Of a stretch of 64,000 nt of DNA, positions 27,751 to 35,843 are shown piece after piece. The notes under the pieces were generated by a model. It worked only from the letters and a program-made list of their open reading frames with translations, ran no database searches and had not been told where the DNA came from. Where the stretch lies: NCBI GenBank assembly GCA_943914835.1, contig CALUDO010000004.1, positions 38,800 to 102,799 on the forward strand, written 5' to 3'. Position 1 is the stretch's first letter. Each line of letters starts with the position of its first letter. A program made the translations under genes and the position numbers. The stretch comes from an uncultured Eremococcus sp. (GTDB lineage: Bacteria; Bacillota; Bacilli; Lactobacillales; Aerococcaceae).

Positions 27751-28485
27751 ATGCCAAAAGATCATGAATTTGAAAATGAAAATTATAGAGATTCTTATAA
27801 TCGGGAAGAGGGCAAACCTGCTGGAAGATATCCTGAAGAAGAAAATTTTAGGGGACAAGACCGTCTAAAGAGATCGTCAGCTAAGGAAAGACCTAAACAG
27901 TCTAAGAAGCCTTGGGCTAAAGCCTTTTCTTCAGACGAAAACATCAAGAACAGACAGTATTCTAGAACTTCACGGAATCAACCAGCTAAAGAAGCTACTA
28001 CCTTATCTAAGATATTGTTGGGTGTATTTGTTATTTTACTCATTATTCCACTAGCAATTTTTATGATTGTGGATGCCCAACGTGATAATAAGGATATTCC
28101 GGGTCGTAAAGCAGAGCAGGTGATGATTTCAAGAACGTCTTCTAGCGAAGAATCGTCGTCTCAGGTGTCATCGTCTTCGTCAAGTGAATCTAGTTCACAA
28201 TCATCGAATACTGTTTCGTCACGGGCAATCACAGTAGATGAAAGCGATGAAGCTTCCTCATCTTCTATTGTTGAACCCGAACCTGCACCTCAACCTGAAG
28301 CAACGCCTGAGGTGAGTCCTGAACCTGAAACACCGACAGGTGGAGGTTCTTATGTCATCCAAGCGGGAGATACTTGGTATGGAATTGCTAGAGCTTATGG
28401 AATTGATGTATATACGCTTCTAGAGATGAACGGAGCGACAACGTCTACACCGATTACACCGGGAATGTCCATTGTCGTACCTTAA
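27751..28485 (+). CDS. Membrane-anchored LysM-domain protein
   Basis: The 244-residue protein has a hydrophilic, charged N-terminal cytoplasmic part (about 1-85) and one transmembrane helix at about 90-110 (ILLGVFVILLIIPLAIFMIV). A Ser-rich then Pro/Glu-rich linker (about 125-195) leads to a single C-terminal LysM peptidoglycan-binding domain (YVIQAGDTWYGIARAYGIDV to the end). This layout matches the B. subtilis YpbE-like proteins, whose gene also lies near cmk. It has no catalytic domain, so a role in anchoring or wall-linked signalling is only a guess. AGGAGG precedes ATG 27751. Confidence 0.85.
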   Translation: MPKDHEFENENYRDSYNREEGKPAGRYPEEENFRGQDRLKRSSAKERPKQSKKPWAKAFSSDENIKNRQYSRTSRNQPAKEATTLSKILLGVFVILLIIPLAIFMIVDAQRDNKDIPGRKAEQVMISRTSSSEESSSQVSSSSSSESSSQSSNTVSSRAITVDESDEASSSSIVEPEPAPQPEATPEVSPEPETPTGGGSYVIQAGDTWYGIARAYGIDVYTLLEMNGATTSTPITPGMSIVVP

Positions 28486-28524
28486 GTCCTTTGAGTAAAT
28501 TAGCATAAATAATTTTGATTAAGC

Positions 28525-28566
28525 AGGCATTTTATTAATCTATGAGATTAGTAGAATGCCTCTTTA
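28525..28566 (+). terminator. Hairpin between the LysM gene and cmk
   Basis: AGGCATT (28525-28531) pairs with AATGCCT (28555-28561), extended inward by a second paired segment (TTAATC with GATTAG), followed by a short CTTTA. The weak T-run suggests partial termination. Confidence 0.6.
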
Positions 28567-28586
28567 CATGGAAAGGAAGTATATTC

Positions 28587-29261
28587 ATGCAGATTGCAAT
28601 TGATGGTCCAGCATCATCAGGCAAGTCTACGATTGCTAAAATGTTAGCAAAAGACTTGGGGATTATATACATTGATACAGGAGCTATGTATCGGGCGGTT
28701 ACTTTAGATTTGTTGAATCACGGGATTGATTTGAAAAATATAGCAGATATCCTCCAGCGTTTATCATCAATTGAATTAACTTTTAAACGGGTTAAGGAAG
28801 GAAATTTAGAGGATCAACATATTTTTCTAAATCAGGTCGATGTTGAAGATGAAATCAGATCCACCAAGGTTACTCAAAACGTGTCAGAGCTTTCAGCTAT
28901 CAAAGAAGTTCGAGACCATTTAGTAAATCTACAAAGACAATTAGCTTCATCTGATTCAGTGGTTATGGAAGGACGTGACATTGGTAGTGTGGTTCTTCCT
29001 AAGGCTGACTATAAGTTTTATTTTACGGCTTCTCCTGAGGTGAGGGCGAAACGTCGGCTTAAGGATAATATGGAACGGGGTATTGATGATCAAGACTATG
29101 AGGCTATTTTACAAGCTATCAAAGATCGGGATGCTTATGATTCAAACCGCAAGAATTCCCCTCTAACAAAAGCAGAGGGTGCCATTGAAATTGATGGATC
29201 TGATATGACCTTAGAAGAAGTATTAGTAAAAATAAAAAATATTATTAGGGAAAGAAATTAA
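28587..29261 (+). CDS. cmk: Cytidylate kinase
   Basis: Cmk phosphorylates CMP and dCMP to the diphosphates. The N-terminal P-loop is IAIDGPASSGKST, followed by YIDTGAMYRA, and the second conserved block is VVMEGRDIGSVVLP; both are diagnostic. The length is 224 residues. ATG 28587 is preferred over an upstream in-frame start at 28542 because GAAAGGAAG lies 7 bases before it and the P-loop then begins at residue 6. cmk precedes rpsA as in many bacteria. Confidence 0.98.
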   Translation: MQIAIDGPASSGKSTIAKMLAKDLGIIYIDTGAMYRAVTLDLLNHGIDLKNIADILQRLSSIELTFKRVKEGNLEDQHIFLNQVDVEDEIRSTKVTQNVSELSAIKEVRDHLVNLQRQLASSDSVVMEGRDIGSVVLPKADYKFYFTASPEVRAKRRLKDNMERGIDDQDYEAILQAIKDRDAYDSNRKNSPLTKAEGAIEIDGSDMTLEEVLVKIKNIIRERN

Positions 29262-29295
29262 AGATTGCTTGAGAATGCGAATTTACCCTAGACTA

Positions 29296-29324
29296 TTGAA
29301 ATATCTTTTGGTAGAATATATATT
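29296..29324 (+). promoter_or_regulatory. Predicted rpsA promoter
   Basis: TTGAAA (29296-29301), a 17-base spacer, TATATT (29319-29324). An overlapping extended -10, TGGTAGAAT (29309-29317), is also present. Confidence 0.7.
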
Positions 29325-29328
29325 ATGA

Positions 29329-29349
29329 AGTCAATCTAAATGATTGACT
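29329..29349 (+). other. Hairpin at the 5' end of the rpsA leader
   Basis: AGTCAATC / GATTGACT form a perfect 8-base stem with a TAAAT loop. It lies at or just after the predicted transcription start, 36 bases before the rpsA start codon. It could stabilise the mRNA or take part in regulation. Confidence 0.5.
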
Positions 29350-29384
29350 AAGAACTATAGGTAAGGCTTAGGAGGAACTGGTAG

Positions 29385-30761
29385 ATGTCAGAGTTTGTAG
29401 AAGAAAACAAAGAAGAAACTGTTGATTCATCTGTTGAATCATCACAAGAAGAAGTTCAAGAGGATCTTGTAGAAGAAAACAAGACTTCTGAAGAAACCAT
29501 GGAAACCATGGAAGATGCTTTGGATAGCGTTAAAGAAATCAAGGTTGGCGATACTGTAATTGGTGATGTGTTAGCCTTTGATGATAATCAAGTACGTGTG
29601 TCTATCCAAGAAAGTGGTGGACTTGAAGGAGTTGTACCACGTAATGAACTTTCAGCTACACCAATTGAAGAATTAACAGATGTTGTTAATATTGGTGACC
29701 AGGTTGAATTAGTAGTTCTTAAACCCATTAAAGATAAAGAAAATGGAAATTACTTATTATCTAAAAAACGTGTGGATGCTAAGAAAGTTTGGGAAGAACT
29801 TGAAGTTAAAGCACAAAATAAGGAAATTGTTGAAGCACCCGTTAAGAATGTTGTTAAGGGCGGCCTAGTTGTTGATTTAGGTGTGCGTGGATTTGTACCA
29901 GCTTCAATGGTTGAAGATTACTTTGTAGAAGATTTCTCTGGTTATGTAGGGCAAGAATTGAAATTCTCAATTGTTGAAATTGAACCTTCTGAGAATCGTC
30001 TAATCTTGTCTCATAAAGAAATTGCGCGTCAAGAACGTGAAGCAAAACGTGCAGAACGTTTAGAATCTTTAGAAGAAGGATCTGTTATTGAAGGAACCGT
30101 TGCTAGATTGGTTAACTTTGGTGCCTTCATTGATCTTGGGGGTGTTGACGGTCTTGTTCACATTTCTAGAATTGCCCACGAACACGTTGAAAAACCAAGT
30201 GACTACTTAACACCTGGTGAAACAGTTGAAGTTAAGGTACTTTCTGTCGATCATGAAGAAGGTCGAGTATCACTTTCTATTAAGGATACCCTACCTGGAC
30301 CTTGGGATAATATTGAAGAAAAGGCTAGCGAAGGAACCGTTCTTAAAGGAACTGTTAAACGTTTAACTAGCTTCGGTGCCTTTGTGGAAGTTTTCCCTGG
30401 AGTTGAAGGTTTGGTTCATATTTCACAAATTTCACATGACCATATTGCTACTCCAAATGAACGTCTTGAAGAAGGTCAAGAAGTAGATGTTAAGGTATTA
30501 AGTGTGGATCCTGAAGAACATCGTTTATCACTTTCTATTAAGGCTTTGGAGGATGCTCCTCAAAGAGAAGAAAGCCAAGAATTTGCTCAGCCAGCACGTT
30601 CACAAGCACCTAGATCTAATAAAGGCGGCAAATCTACTCAACGTAATAAACAATCTAAAGCTAAATCTTCAAACAACAATGATGACTTAGAATCTTCATT
30701 TACTTTAGGAGATATGTTAGGTTCAGCCTTAAGTGATTTAGATTTATCCGACGGTGAATAA
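29385..30761 (+). CDS. rpsA: S1-domain ribosomal protein (RpsA/YpfD-like)
   Basis: The protein binds mRNA through four S1 OB-fold domains, at about residues 50-122, 136-206, 222-298 and 311-387. The last two are the most canonical, with [18 protein letters not shown] and [16 protein letters not shown]. An acidic N-terminal segment of about 45 residues and a Ser/Gln/Asn-rich tail flank them. This four-domain form is the usual Firmicute version; E. coli S1 has six. In low-GC Gram-positives it is a translation-associated RNA-binding protein, not always a tight ribosome component. TTAGGAGG precedes ATG 29385. Confidence 0.93.
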   Translation: MSEFVEENKEETVDSSVESSQEEVQEDLVEENKTSEETMETMEDALDSVKEIKVGDTVIGDVLAFDDNQVRVSIQESGGLEGVVPRNELSATPIEELTDVVNIGDQVELVVLKPIKDKENGNYLLSKKRVDAKKVWEELEVKAQNKEIVEAPVKNVVKGGLVVDLGVRGFVPASMVEDYFVEDFSGYVGQELKFSIVEIEPSENRLILSHKEIARQEREAKRAERLESLEEGSVIEGTVARLVNFGAFIDLGGVDGLVHISRIAHEHVEKPSDYLTPGETVEVKVLSVDHEEGRVSLSIKDTLPGPWDNIEEKASEGTVLKGTVKRLTSFGAFVEVFPGVEGLVHISQISHDHIATPNERLEEGQEVDVKVLSVDPEEHRLSLSIKALEDAPQREESQEFAQPARSQAPRSNKGGKSTQRNKQSKAKSSNNNDDLESSFTLGDMLGSALSDLDLSDGE

Positions 30762-30780
30762 TTAAAAGGATTTTCATTGG

Positions 30781-30812
30781 AAGTCTGAGACTTTAGTCTC
30801 GGACTTTTTTTA
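30781..30812 (+). terminator. Terminator after rpsA
   Basis: AAGTCTGAGAC / GTCTCGGACTT stem with a TTTA loop (one T-G pair), followed by TTTTTTAT. Confidence 0.92.
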
Positions 30813-30851
30813 TTTCGATGGTTCTATCATAAGTCTTTGTCTATAAAGGGC

Positions 30852-30887
30852 AGTCATCTTATGATTAGTTACTTAAATTAGATGACT
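30852..30887 (+). repeat. Inverted repeat in the der leader
   Basis: AGTCATCT (30852-30859) and AGATGACT (30880-30887) are perfect complements across a 20-base loop. They are followed by TTT and the ribosome binding site AAAGGAGG. The hairpin would sit directly before the start region and could act as a weak attenuator. Confidence 0.45.
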
Positions 30888-30904
30888 TTTAAAGGAGGAG
30901 TAGA

Positions 30905-32221
30905 ATGAGTGAAATTCCTGTATTGGCTTTAGTTGGACGACCCAATGTTGGCAAGTCAACCATTTTTAATCGTCTGGTGGGACAAAGACTTTCTATCGTT
31001 GAAGATTATCCTGGTGTGACCCGGGATAGAGTTTATGCTACCGGGGAATGGTTAGGCAAAGAATTCCGAATCATTGATACCGGAGGGATTGAAATTGATA
31101 ATCAACCTCTGATGAAACAAATTCGTTACCAAGCTGAGATAGCAATAGACGAAGCAGATGTGATTGTCATGCTAGTTGATGGTCGTCAAGGACTGACGAA
31201 TGAAGATGAGGCAATTGCTAATATGTTATTGCGTACGAATAAACCTATAATTCTGGCGGTAAATAAGACGGATAATCCTGAACAAAGGATGGATATTTTT
31301 GACTTCTATTCTTTAGGACTGGGAGAACCTTTCCCTATCTCGGGGGCACATGGAACAGGACTCGGAGACTTATTGGATGAAATCCTTGCTAAGTTTCCCA
31401 AAGATCTAGCCGATAGAGATCAGGATATTTCTATTAAATTCTCTTTTATTGGGCGACCCAATGTTGGTAAATCTTCCCTAGTCAATGCTATTCTAAATGA
31501 AGAAAGGGTTATAGTTTCAGATATAGAAGGAACGACAAGAGAAGCAGTTGATACTAAGTTTCTTTCTTCATCGGGAAGAGAGTTCACCATGATTGATACG
31601 GCCGGCATACGTAAAAAGGGTAAGGTCTATGAGAATACTGAAAAGTATAGTGTTATGCGGTCCTTATCAGCAATAGACAGATCGGATGTTGTGTGTGTCG
31701 TTTTAGATGCAGAAACTGGTATTCGTGAACAGGACAAGCATGTCGCTGGCTATGCCTATGAAGCCGGTAAGGGAATAGTGATAGTGGTTAATAAGTGGGA
31801 TGCTATTGATAAAGATAATTCCTCATTTAAAGAGTTTACCGATAAAGTACGGTCAGAATTTCGTTATTTGGCTTTTGCTCCTATTGTTTTTGTATCTGCT
31901 AAAACGGGTCAACGCTTAAACCAGCTTCCTAGCTTGATTGAGAAAATATATGACAATCGATATCGACGTATCCAATCCTCTCTCTTGAATGATTTGGTTA
32001 TGGATGCGGTGGCTACCAACCCAACACCGACAGATAAGGGACGTCGCTTAAAGATTTACTATATGACACAAGTTGCGACAGGGCCACCTACTTTTGTTGT
32101 TTTTGTAAACGATACAGAATTAATGCACTTCTCTTATAAGCGTTTTCTGGAAAACCAATTAAGGGAAGCCTTCTATTTTGAGGGAACCCCCCTCCATATC
32201 ATTAGTCGAGAACGTCAATAA
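30905..32221 (+). CDS. der: Ribosome assembly GTPase Der (EngA)
   Basis: Der is the essential GTPase with two tandem G domains needed for 50S subunit maturation. The G1 motif occurs twice: GRPNVGKST at residues 10-18 and GRPNVGKSS near residue 183. The matching G3 motifs (DTGG and DTAG) and G4 motifs (NKTD and NKWD) are also present. A KH-like C-terminal domain follows from about 355. The 438-residue length is standard. AAAGGAGGAG precedes ATG 30905. Confidence 0.99.
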   Translation: MSEIPVLALVGRPNVGKSTIFNRLVGQRLSIVEDYPGVTRDRVYATGEWLGKEFRIIDTGGIEIDNQPLMKQIRYQAEIAIDEADVIVMLVDGRQGLTNEDEAIANMLLRTNKPIILAVNKTDNPEQRMDIFDFYSLGLGEPFPISGAHGTGLGDLLDEILAKFPKDLADRDQDISIKFSFIGRPNVGKSSLVNAILNEERVIVSDIEGTTREAVDTKFLSSSGREFTMIDTAGIRKKGKVYENTEKYSVMRSLSAIDRSDVVCVVLDAETGIREQDKHVAGYAYEAGKGIVIVVNKWDAIDKDNSSFKEFTDKVRSEFRYLAFAPIVFVSAKTGQRLNQLPSLIEKIYDNRYRRIQSSLLNDLVMDAVATNPTPTDKGRRLKIYYMTQVATGPPTFVVFVNDTELMHFSYKRFLENQLREAFYFEGTPLHIISRERQ

Positions 32222-32255
32222 TGGCTGTTTTCCTTGATAAATCAAGACTTTATAA

Positions 32256-32284
32256 TTGAAGCAAGCCTTTTTCTATGCTATTCT
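32256..32284 (+). promoter_or_regulatory. Predicted hup promoter
   Basis: TTGAAG (32256-32261), a 17-base spacer, and TATTCT (32279-32284) with TG one base upstream (TGCTATTCT, extended -10). Confidence 0.7.
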
Positions 32285-32358
32285 ATAGAGGTAATATCCC
32301 TGAGATATTCAGAAATATCATAGTGTATTCACACAATTTTTAAAGGAGGACTTTATTT

Positions 32359-32634
32359 ATGGCAAATAAAGCAGAATTAGTAGAACAAGTTGCGGCTAAG
32401 ACAAACCTAACTAAGAAGGATGTAACTGCAACTGTTGAAGCTTTGTTCGAAACAATTCAAGAAGAACTTTCTAAGGGTGAAAAAGTTCAAGTAATTGGTT
32501 TCGGGACATTTGAAGTACGTGAAAGAGCTGCTCGTAAAGGACGTAACCCTCAAACTGGTGAAGAAATTCAAATTGCAGCGACTAAGGTACCAGGCTTCAA
32601 AGCTGGTAAAGCTTTAAAGGATGCTGTTAAATAA
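32359..32634 (+). CDS. hup: HU family DNA-binding protein
   Basis: HU is the abundant nucleoid protein that bends DNA. The 91-residue chain has the family fold: helices at 1-40 ([20 protein letters not shown]), the [18 protein letters not shown] motif at about 46-63, and the DNA-intercalating Asn-Pro in [17 protein letters not shown] precedes ATG 32359. It is a single-gene transcription unit with a leader of about 65 bases and a strong terminator, as expected for a highly expressed protein. Confidence 0.99.
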   Translation: MANKAELVEQVAAKTNLTKKDVTATVEALFETIQEELSKGEKVQVIGFGTFEVRERAARKGRNPQTGEEIQIAATKVPGFKAGKALKDAVK

Positions 32635-32663
32635 TTTAATGAGAAGATAAGATTCATTAGAAT

Positions 32664-32698
32664 ACAGCCCAAGCTAGTAAAGCTGGGCTGTATTTTTG
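32664..32698 (+). terminator. Terminator after hup
   Basis: ACAGCCC / GGGCTGT stem (32664-32670 with 32685-32691), extended inward by AGCT/AGCT, followed by ATTTTTGT. Confidence 0.9.
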
Positions 32699-32722
32699 TC
32701 TGTTATCTAATATCTTGTATGG

Positions 32723-32728
32723 TAAAAT
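32723..32728 (+). promoter_or_regulatory. Candidate -10 of the TPR-ypiB-cca-dinG operon
   Basis: TGGTAAAAT (32720-32728) is an extended -10 element about 30 bases before the start codon. The -35 region (CTGTTA at 32700-32705) is poor. Confidence 0.5.
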
Positions 32729-32758
32729 GAGACATATGATAAAAGGTGGGTGTTCTTG

Positions 32759-34087
32759 GTGGATACAGATTTACGACAAGAATTTGATCAAGTTATGGAA
32801 TCCGGGGATGAACAAGATTGGCTTTACCGATTCTATGCTGGAGAAGCAGATAAAATTGAAGATTATCGGCAATTAAGATCCTTAGCCGAGTCCTATTACC
32901 GACACTATAACTTAGATTATGGGTTAATTATTTATCTTCATTTAGATCAAGTAAAACCTGCTTATAAGACCAAGTACGCTATTGCTAAAGGCTATGTGTA
33001 TCTGCAAGATTATCATCGTGCGATTGAGTGGTTACATAAGATTCCAGAGTCGAAACGATCTAAACGAATGCACTTACTTGAGGGAGAAATATTGTTGAAC
33101 TTGGGTTATGTGAACGAAACGATCAGTATTTATAAATGTTTGGTCGCAGAGCATCCGACAGACTCAAGGGCTTATTTTGCTTTAGCCGAACTTTTTATGA
33201 ATCTACATGCCTACTCAGAGGCCCGGGTTTATTTAGAAGCTCTGCAAGAATATTTTCTGGATACAGAGGTTCAACGGCAGGTGCGTGTCCTTTTAATTGA
33301 CCTAGAGATGCAGGAAGAAATTATAGATACCCAGAAAATCTCTGCTATGATTGAAAATCCCTCTCTAAAAATTCAAGATATCAAAGAAGCGGAGTCTTTT
33401 GCCAAATTTTATTTCTTTATCAAAGATTATGACCAGGCTTTAAAATATGTGCAAGATGGTTTAGGTATGAACCATGCTTATTTGCCATTAAGGAGATTAT
33501 TAGCTGATATATATTTAAGGCAAGGCAAAAGGGAACTATTAATCAAGGAACTTTCCTGGCTAATAGATAACTTATCTCTGGCTGATCCTTATATTATAGA
33601 CCTTGCCAAAATTTGCCAGGAAATTAAGTGGTTACCTGAAGCTTTGATTATTCACTTGGAGTTATATATGGACCAAATAGAAGATGTGGAGGAAGCCTAT
33701 TTAGCGGTAGGTCTTATCGTTACTTATTATTTGAACCATGACCAGGCAAAAGAAGGGCTTCATTTCTTAAAGACTAACTATTTCAGTCAAATCCTTGGCA
33801 GTCATTTCTATTATGATTACGCTCGAGTTTTTGAGGCTCTAGAAATATATGACCGGGCTGAAGAATATTATCAACTAGCTTTAGTAGAATATGAACCAAA
33901 TGATCACCTGCTGTATGATTATGCTCGTTTTCTTTACCAGGGGTCACGATGTAAAGAAGCTATTCAGGTTCTAGAAAAGTATTCGCTTTCTTTTTATAAT
34001 ATTCCCAAAGCCCAGGATTTCTATAAGAGGATCAGTCTTGAATATAAACGAATAAAAAGTGGGGATAGTCATGAGTTCAAGAAGTAA
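32759..34087 (+). CDS. Tetratricopeptide repeat protein (YpiA-like)
   Basis: The protein of about 442 residues is almost entirely alpha-helical with repeated TPR units. Examples are YVYLQDYHRAIEWLHKIPES, AYFALAELFMNLHAYSEARV, and EALEIYDRAEEYYQLALVEY near the C-terminus. It has no signal peptide, membrane helix or catalytic motif, so it is probably a cytoplasmic scaffold; its partner is unknown. The position directly upstream of ypiB matches Bacillus ypiA. No ATG is available. GTG 32759 lies 8 bases after AAAGGTGGG; TTG 32756 and GTG 32750 are alternatives. It overlaps ypiB by 17 bases. Confidence 0.82.
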   Translation: MDTDLRQEFDQVMESGDEQDWLYRFYAGEADKIEDYRQLRSLAESYYRHYNLDYGLIIYLHLDQVKPAYKTKYAIAKGYVYLQDYHRAIEWLHKIPESKRSKRMHLLEGEILLNLGYVNETISIYKCLVAEHPTDSRAYFALAELFMNLHAYSEARVYLEALQEYFLDTEVQRQVRVLLIDLEMQEEIIDTQKISAMIENPSLKIQDIKEAESFAKFYFFIKDYDQALKYVQDGLGMNHAYLPLRRLLADIYLRQGKRELLIKELSWLIDNLSLADPYIIDLAKICQEIKWLPEALIIHLELYMDQIEDVEEAYLAVGLIVTYYLNHDQAKEGLHFLKTNYFSQILGSHFYYDYARVFEALEIYDRAEEYYQLALVEYEPNDHLLYDYARFLYQGSRCKEAIQVLEKYSLSFYNIPKAQDFYKRISLEYKRIKSGDSHEFKK

Positions 34088-34616
34088 TAAATTAGCTTTT
34101 TTATCCTGGTTACTTGACCATTTTCGTCATGAGAATCCATCAGTGAATTATTTACTGAAATATATTGCTACGACCCCGTCTGTTCTTAATAATATTGAAT
34201 TTACCGAAGCTTCGAATTATGCTCCTAGAGGTCTTTATATTTCTTATCTTCATCAGTCAAATCCTTCTTTTATCTATTATAAGGATCAACGACCCTATCA
34301 CTTATCAGATCAAGCCTTTCACGATATTCGATTAAATCAGACATGGCCAAGGGAGATTTTTTATATTGAAATAAATATCCCAAATGGCTATGGGAATCTT
34401 TTATATTTTGATGTTTTTGAGGAGAATCCTTATATACCAACTACTGACATTACTTTCGGTCAATTAGAGAATTACCTAGAGAGTATAAGTAAAGATGCTT
34501 ATAGGAAACGCCTTGATTATCTTATTAATCGGTCTCTTGCAAATAAGGACTTTGGTAAATTAGGTGATTATCTAAGCTTATTAGAGAATTTAGAAGGAGG
34601 TTCTAATGCAAATTAA
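34071..34616 (+). CDS. ypiB: UPF0302 family protein YpiB
   Basis: The 181-residue protein matches the pattern of the UPF0302 family: FLSWLLDHFRHENPSVNYLL near the N-terminus, then NYAPRGLYIS, AFHDIRLN and the C-terminal helical region DYLINRSLANKDFGKLGDYL. The family has no established biochemical function. The ATG at 34071 gives the family's usual N-terminus. It overlaps the TPR gene upstream by 17 bases and cca downstream by 11 bases, so all three are probably translationally coupled. Confidence 0.88.
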   Translation: MSSRSNKLAFLSWLLDHFRHENPSVNYLLKYIATTPSVLNNIEFTEASNYAPRGLYISYLHQSNPSFIYYKDQRPYHLSDQAFHDIRLNQTWPREIFYIEINIPNGYGNLLYFDVFEENPYIPTTDITFGQLENYLESISKDAYRKRLDYLINRSLANKDFGKLGDYLSLLENLEGGSNAN

Positions 34617-35829
34617 TTTAGACCAAATCTTATTTCAAAGAGCAATGCCTGTCCTTCAAAAGATTGAGTCTCATGGTTATGAGGCTTATTTTGTTGGGGG
34701 ATGTGTACGTGATAGTCTTTTAGGTTTATCCATTCACGATATTGATATTGCTTCCTCAGCTAAGCCTGAAGAAATTGAGACTATTTTTAGTCGTACAGTT
34801 GATTTAGGTAAGGAACATGGGACTATTATAGTAATGCAAGGCGATACTCCTTATGAAGTAACTACCTTCCGTACAGAAGGCGATTATAGTGACTATCGTC
34901 GACCAGACTCAGTCTCATTCGTTCGAAATCTTAAGGAAGATACCCTTCGCAGAGATTTTACTGTGAATGCTATGGCAGTCAACCATCATGGCAAGGTCAT
35001 AGATTACCATGGGGGGTTAAAAGATATTAGACGAGAAACTATTCGAGCCGTAGGCGACCCCCAGGCTCGGTTTAATGAGGATCCATTGAGAATGGTTCGG
35101 GCAGTTAGATTTGCTAGTCAGTTAGATTTTGATTTAGATGAGCATACGTATCAGGCACTTAAAGACCAGGCCCACTTGTTAGAAAATATATCTATAGAAC
35201 GTGTGAGAATTGAACTTACTAAATACTTAATGGGACCTTACTTTTACCACAAATATACTTTATTAACAGATTCAGGATTAAGCAAATGGATGAATTTACC
35301 CCAGTTAGGTTTAGAAGAGGCAATGGAGAAGTTAGGTCATGATATGGCTAGGTATTGTCGAGAAGGTAAAACTATTAAAGATGTGTGGGTATGGAGTCTC
35401 TTTTGTTTCCATTTGGGTTTAGATCCCCAAGAAAGCCGCAAACTAGTAAAGGAATGGACCTTCTCTAATCAGTTTGCTGATGACTTATCGACTTTGGTGG
35501 AATTATTACATAAGGAAAGGGCAGACCTTAATCAAGAAAAAACGGTTTACTCCTATCCCTTGGATTTGATTAAAGAAGTGACATCTTATTATTCCTTTCA
35601 GGGTTACCTATTTAAGCCATCAATTGATCAGGTATATATGAGTTTAAGTATTCATAGCCGTCAAGATATAGCCCTAAAAGGACAGGATATTATTAAACTC
35701 TTGGATCTGTCTAAGGGAGGGCCGATTGTTGGCCAAATTATTGAAGACATTGAAGATAAGATCATAGAGGGTTCTTTATTAAACCACGAGAAAGAGATAT
35801 CAAAATATATCCTAGACCATTACAGTTAG
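34606..35829 (+). CDS. cca: CCA-adding tRNA nucleotidyltransferase
   Basis: This enzyme adds or repairs the 3' CCA of tRNAs without a template. It is a class II nucleotidyltransferase: the GG-x-VRD motif is at residues 31-36 and the metal-binding D-x-D at 45-47 (HDIDIAS). These are followed by TVNAMAVN and the amino-acid template motif region EDPLRMVRAVRFASQL. The length is 407 residues. GAAGGAGG precedes ATG 34606 inside the end of ypiB. dinG follows after 14 bases. Confidence 0.97.
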   Translation: MQINLDQILFQRAMPVLQKIESHGYEAYFVGGCVRDSLLGLSIHDIDIASSAKPEEIETIFSRTVDLGKEHGTIIVMQGDTPYEVTTFRTEGDYSDYRRPDSVSFVRNLKEDTLRRDFTVNAMAVNHHGKVIDYHGGLKDIRRETIRAVGDPQARFNEDPLRMVRAVRFASQLDFDLDEHTYQALKDQAHLLENISIERVRIELTKYLMGPYFYHKYTLLTDSGLSKWMNLPQLGLEEAMEKLGHDMARYCREGKTIKDVWVWSLFCFHLGLDPQESRKLVKEWTFSNQFADDLSTLVELLHKERADLNQEKTVYSYPLDLIKEVTSYYSFQGYLFKPSIDQVYMSLSIHSRQDIALKGQDIIKLLDLSKGGPIVGQIIEDIEDKIIEGSLLNHEKEISKYILDHYS

Positions 35830-35843
35830 AAAGGAGGAGTCCT

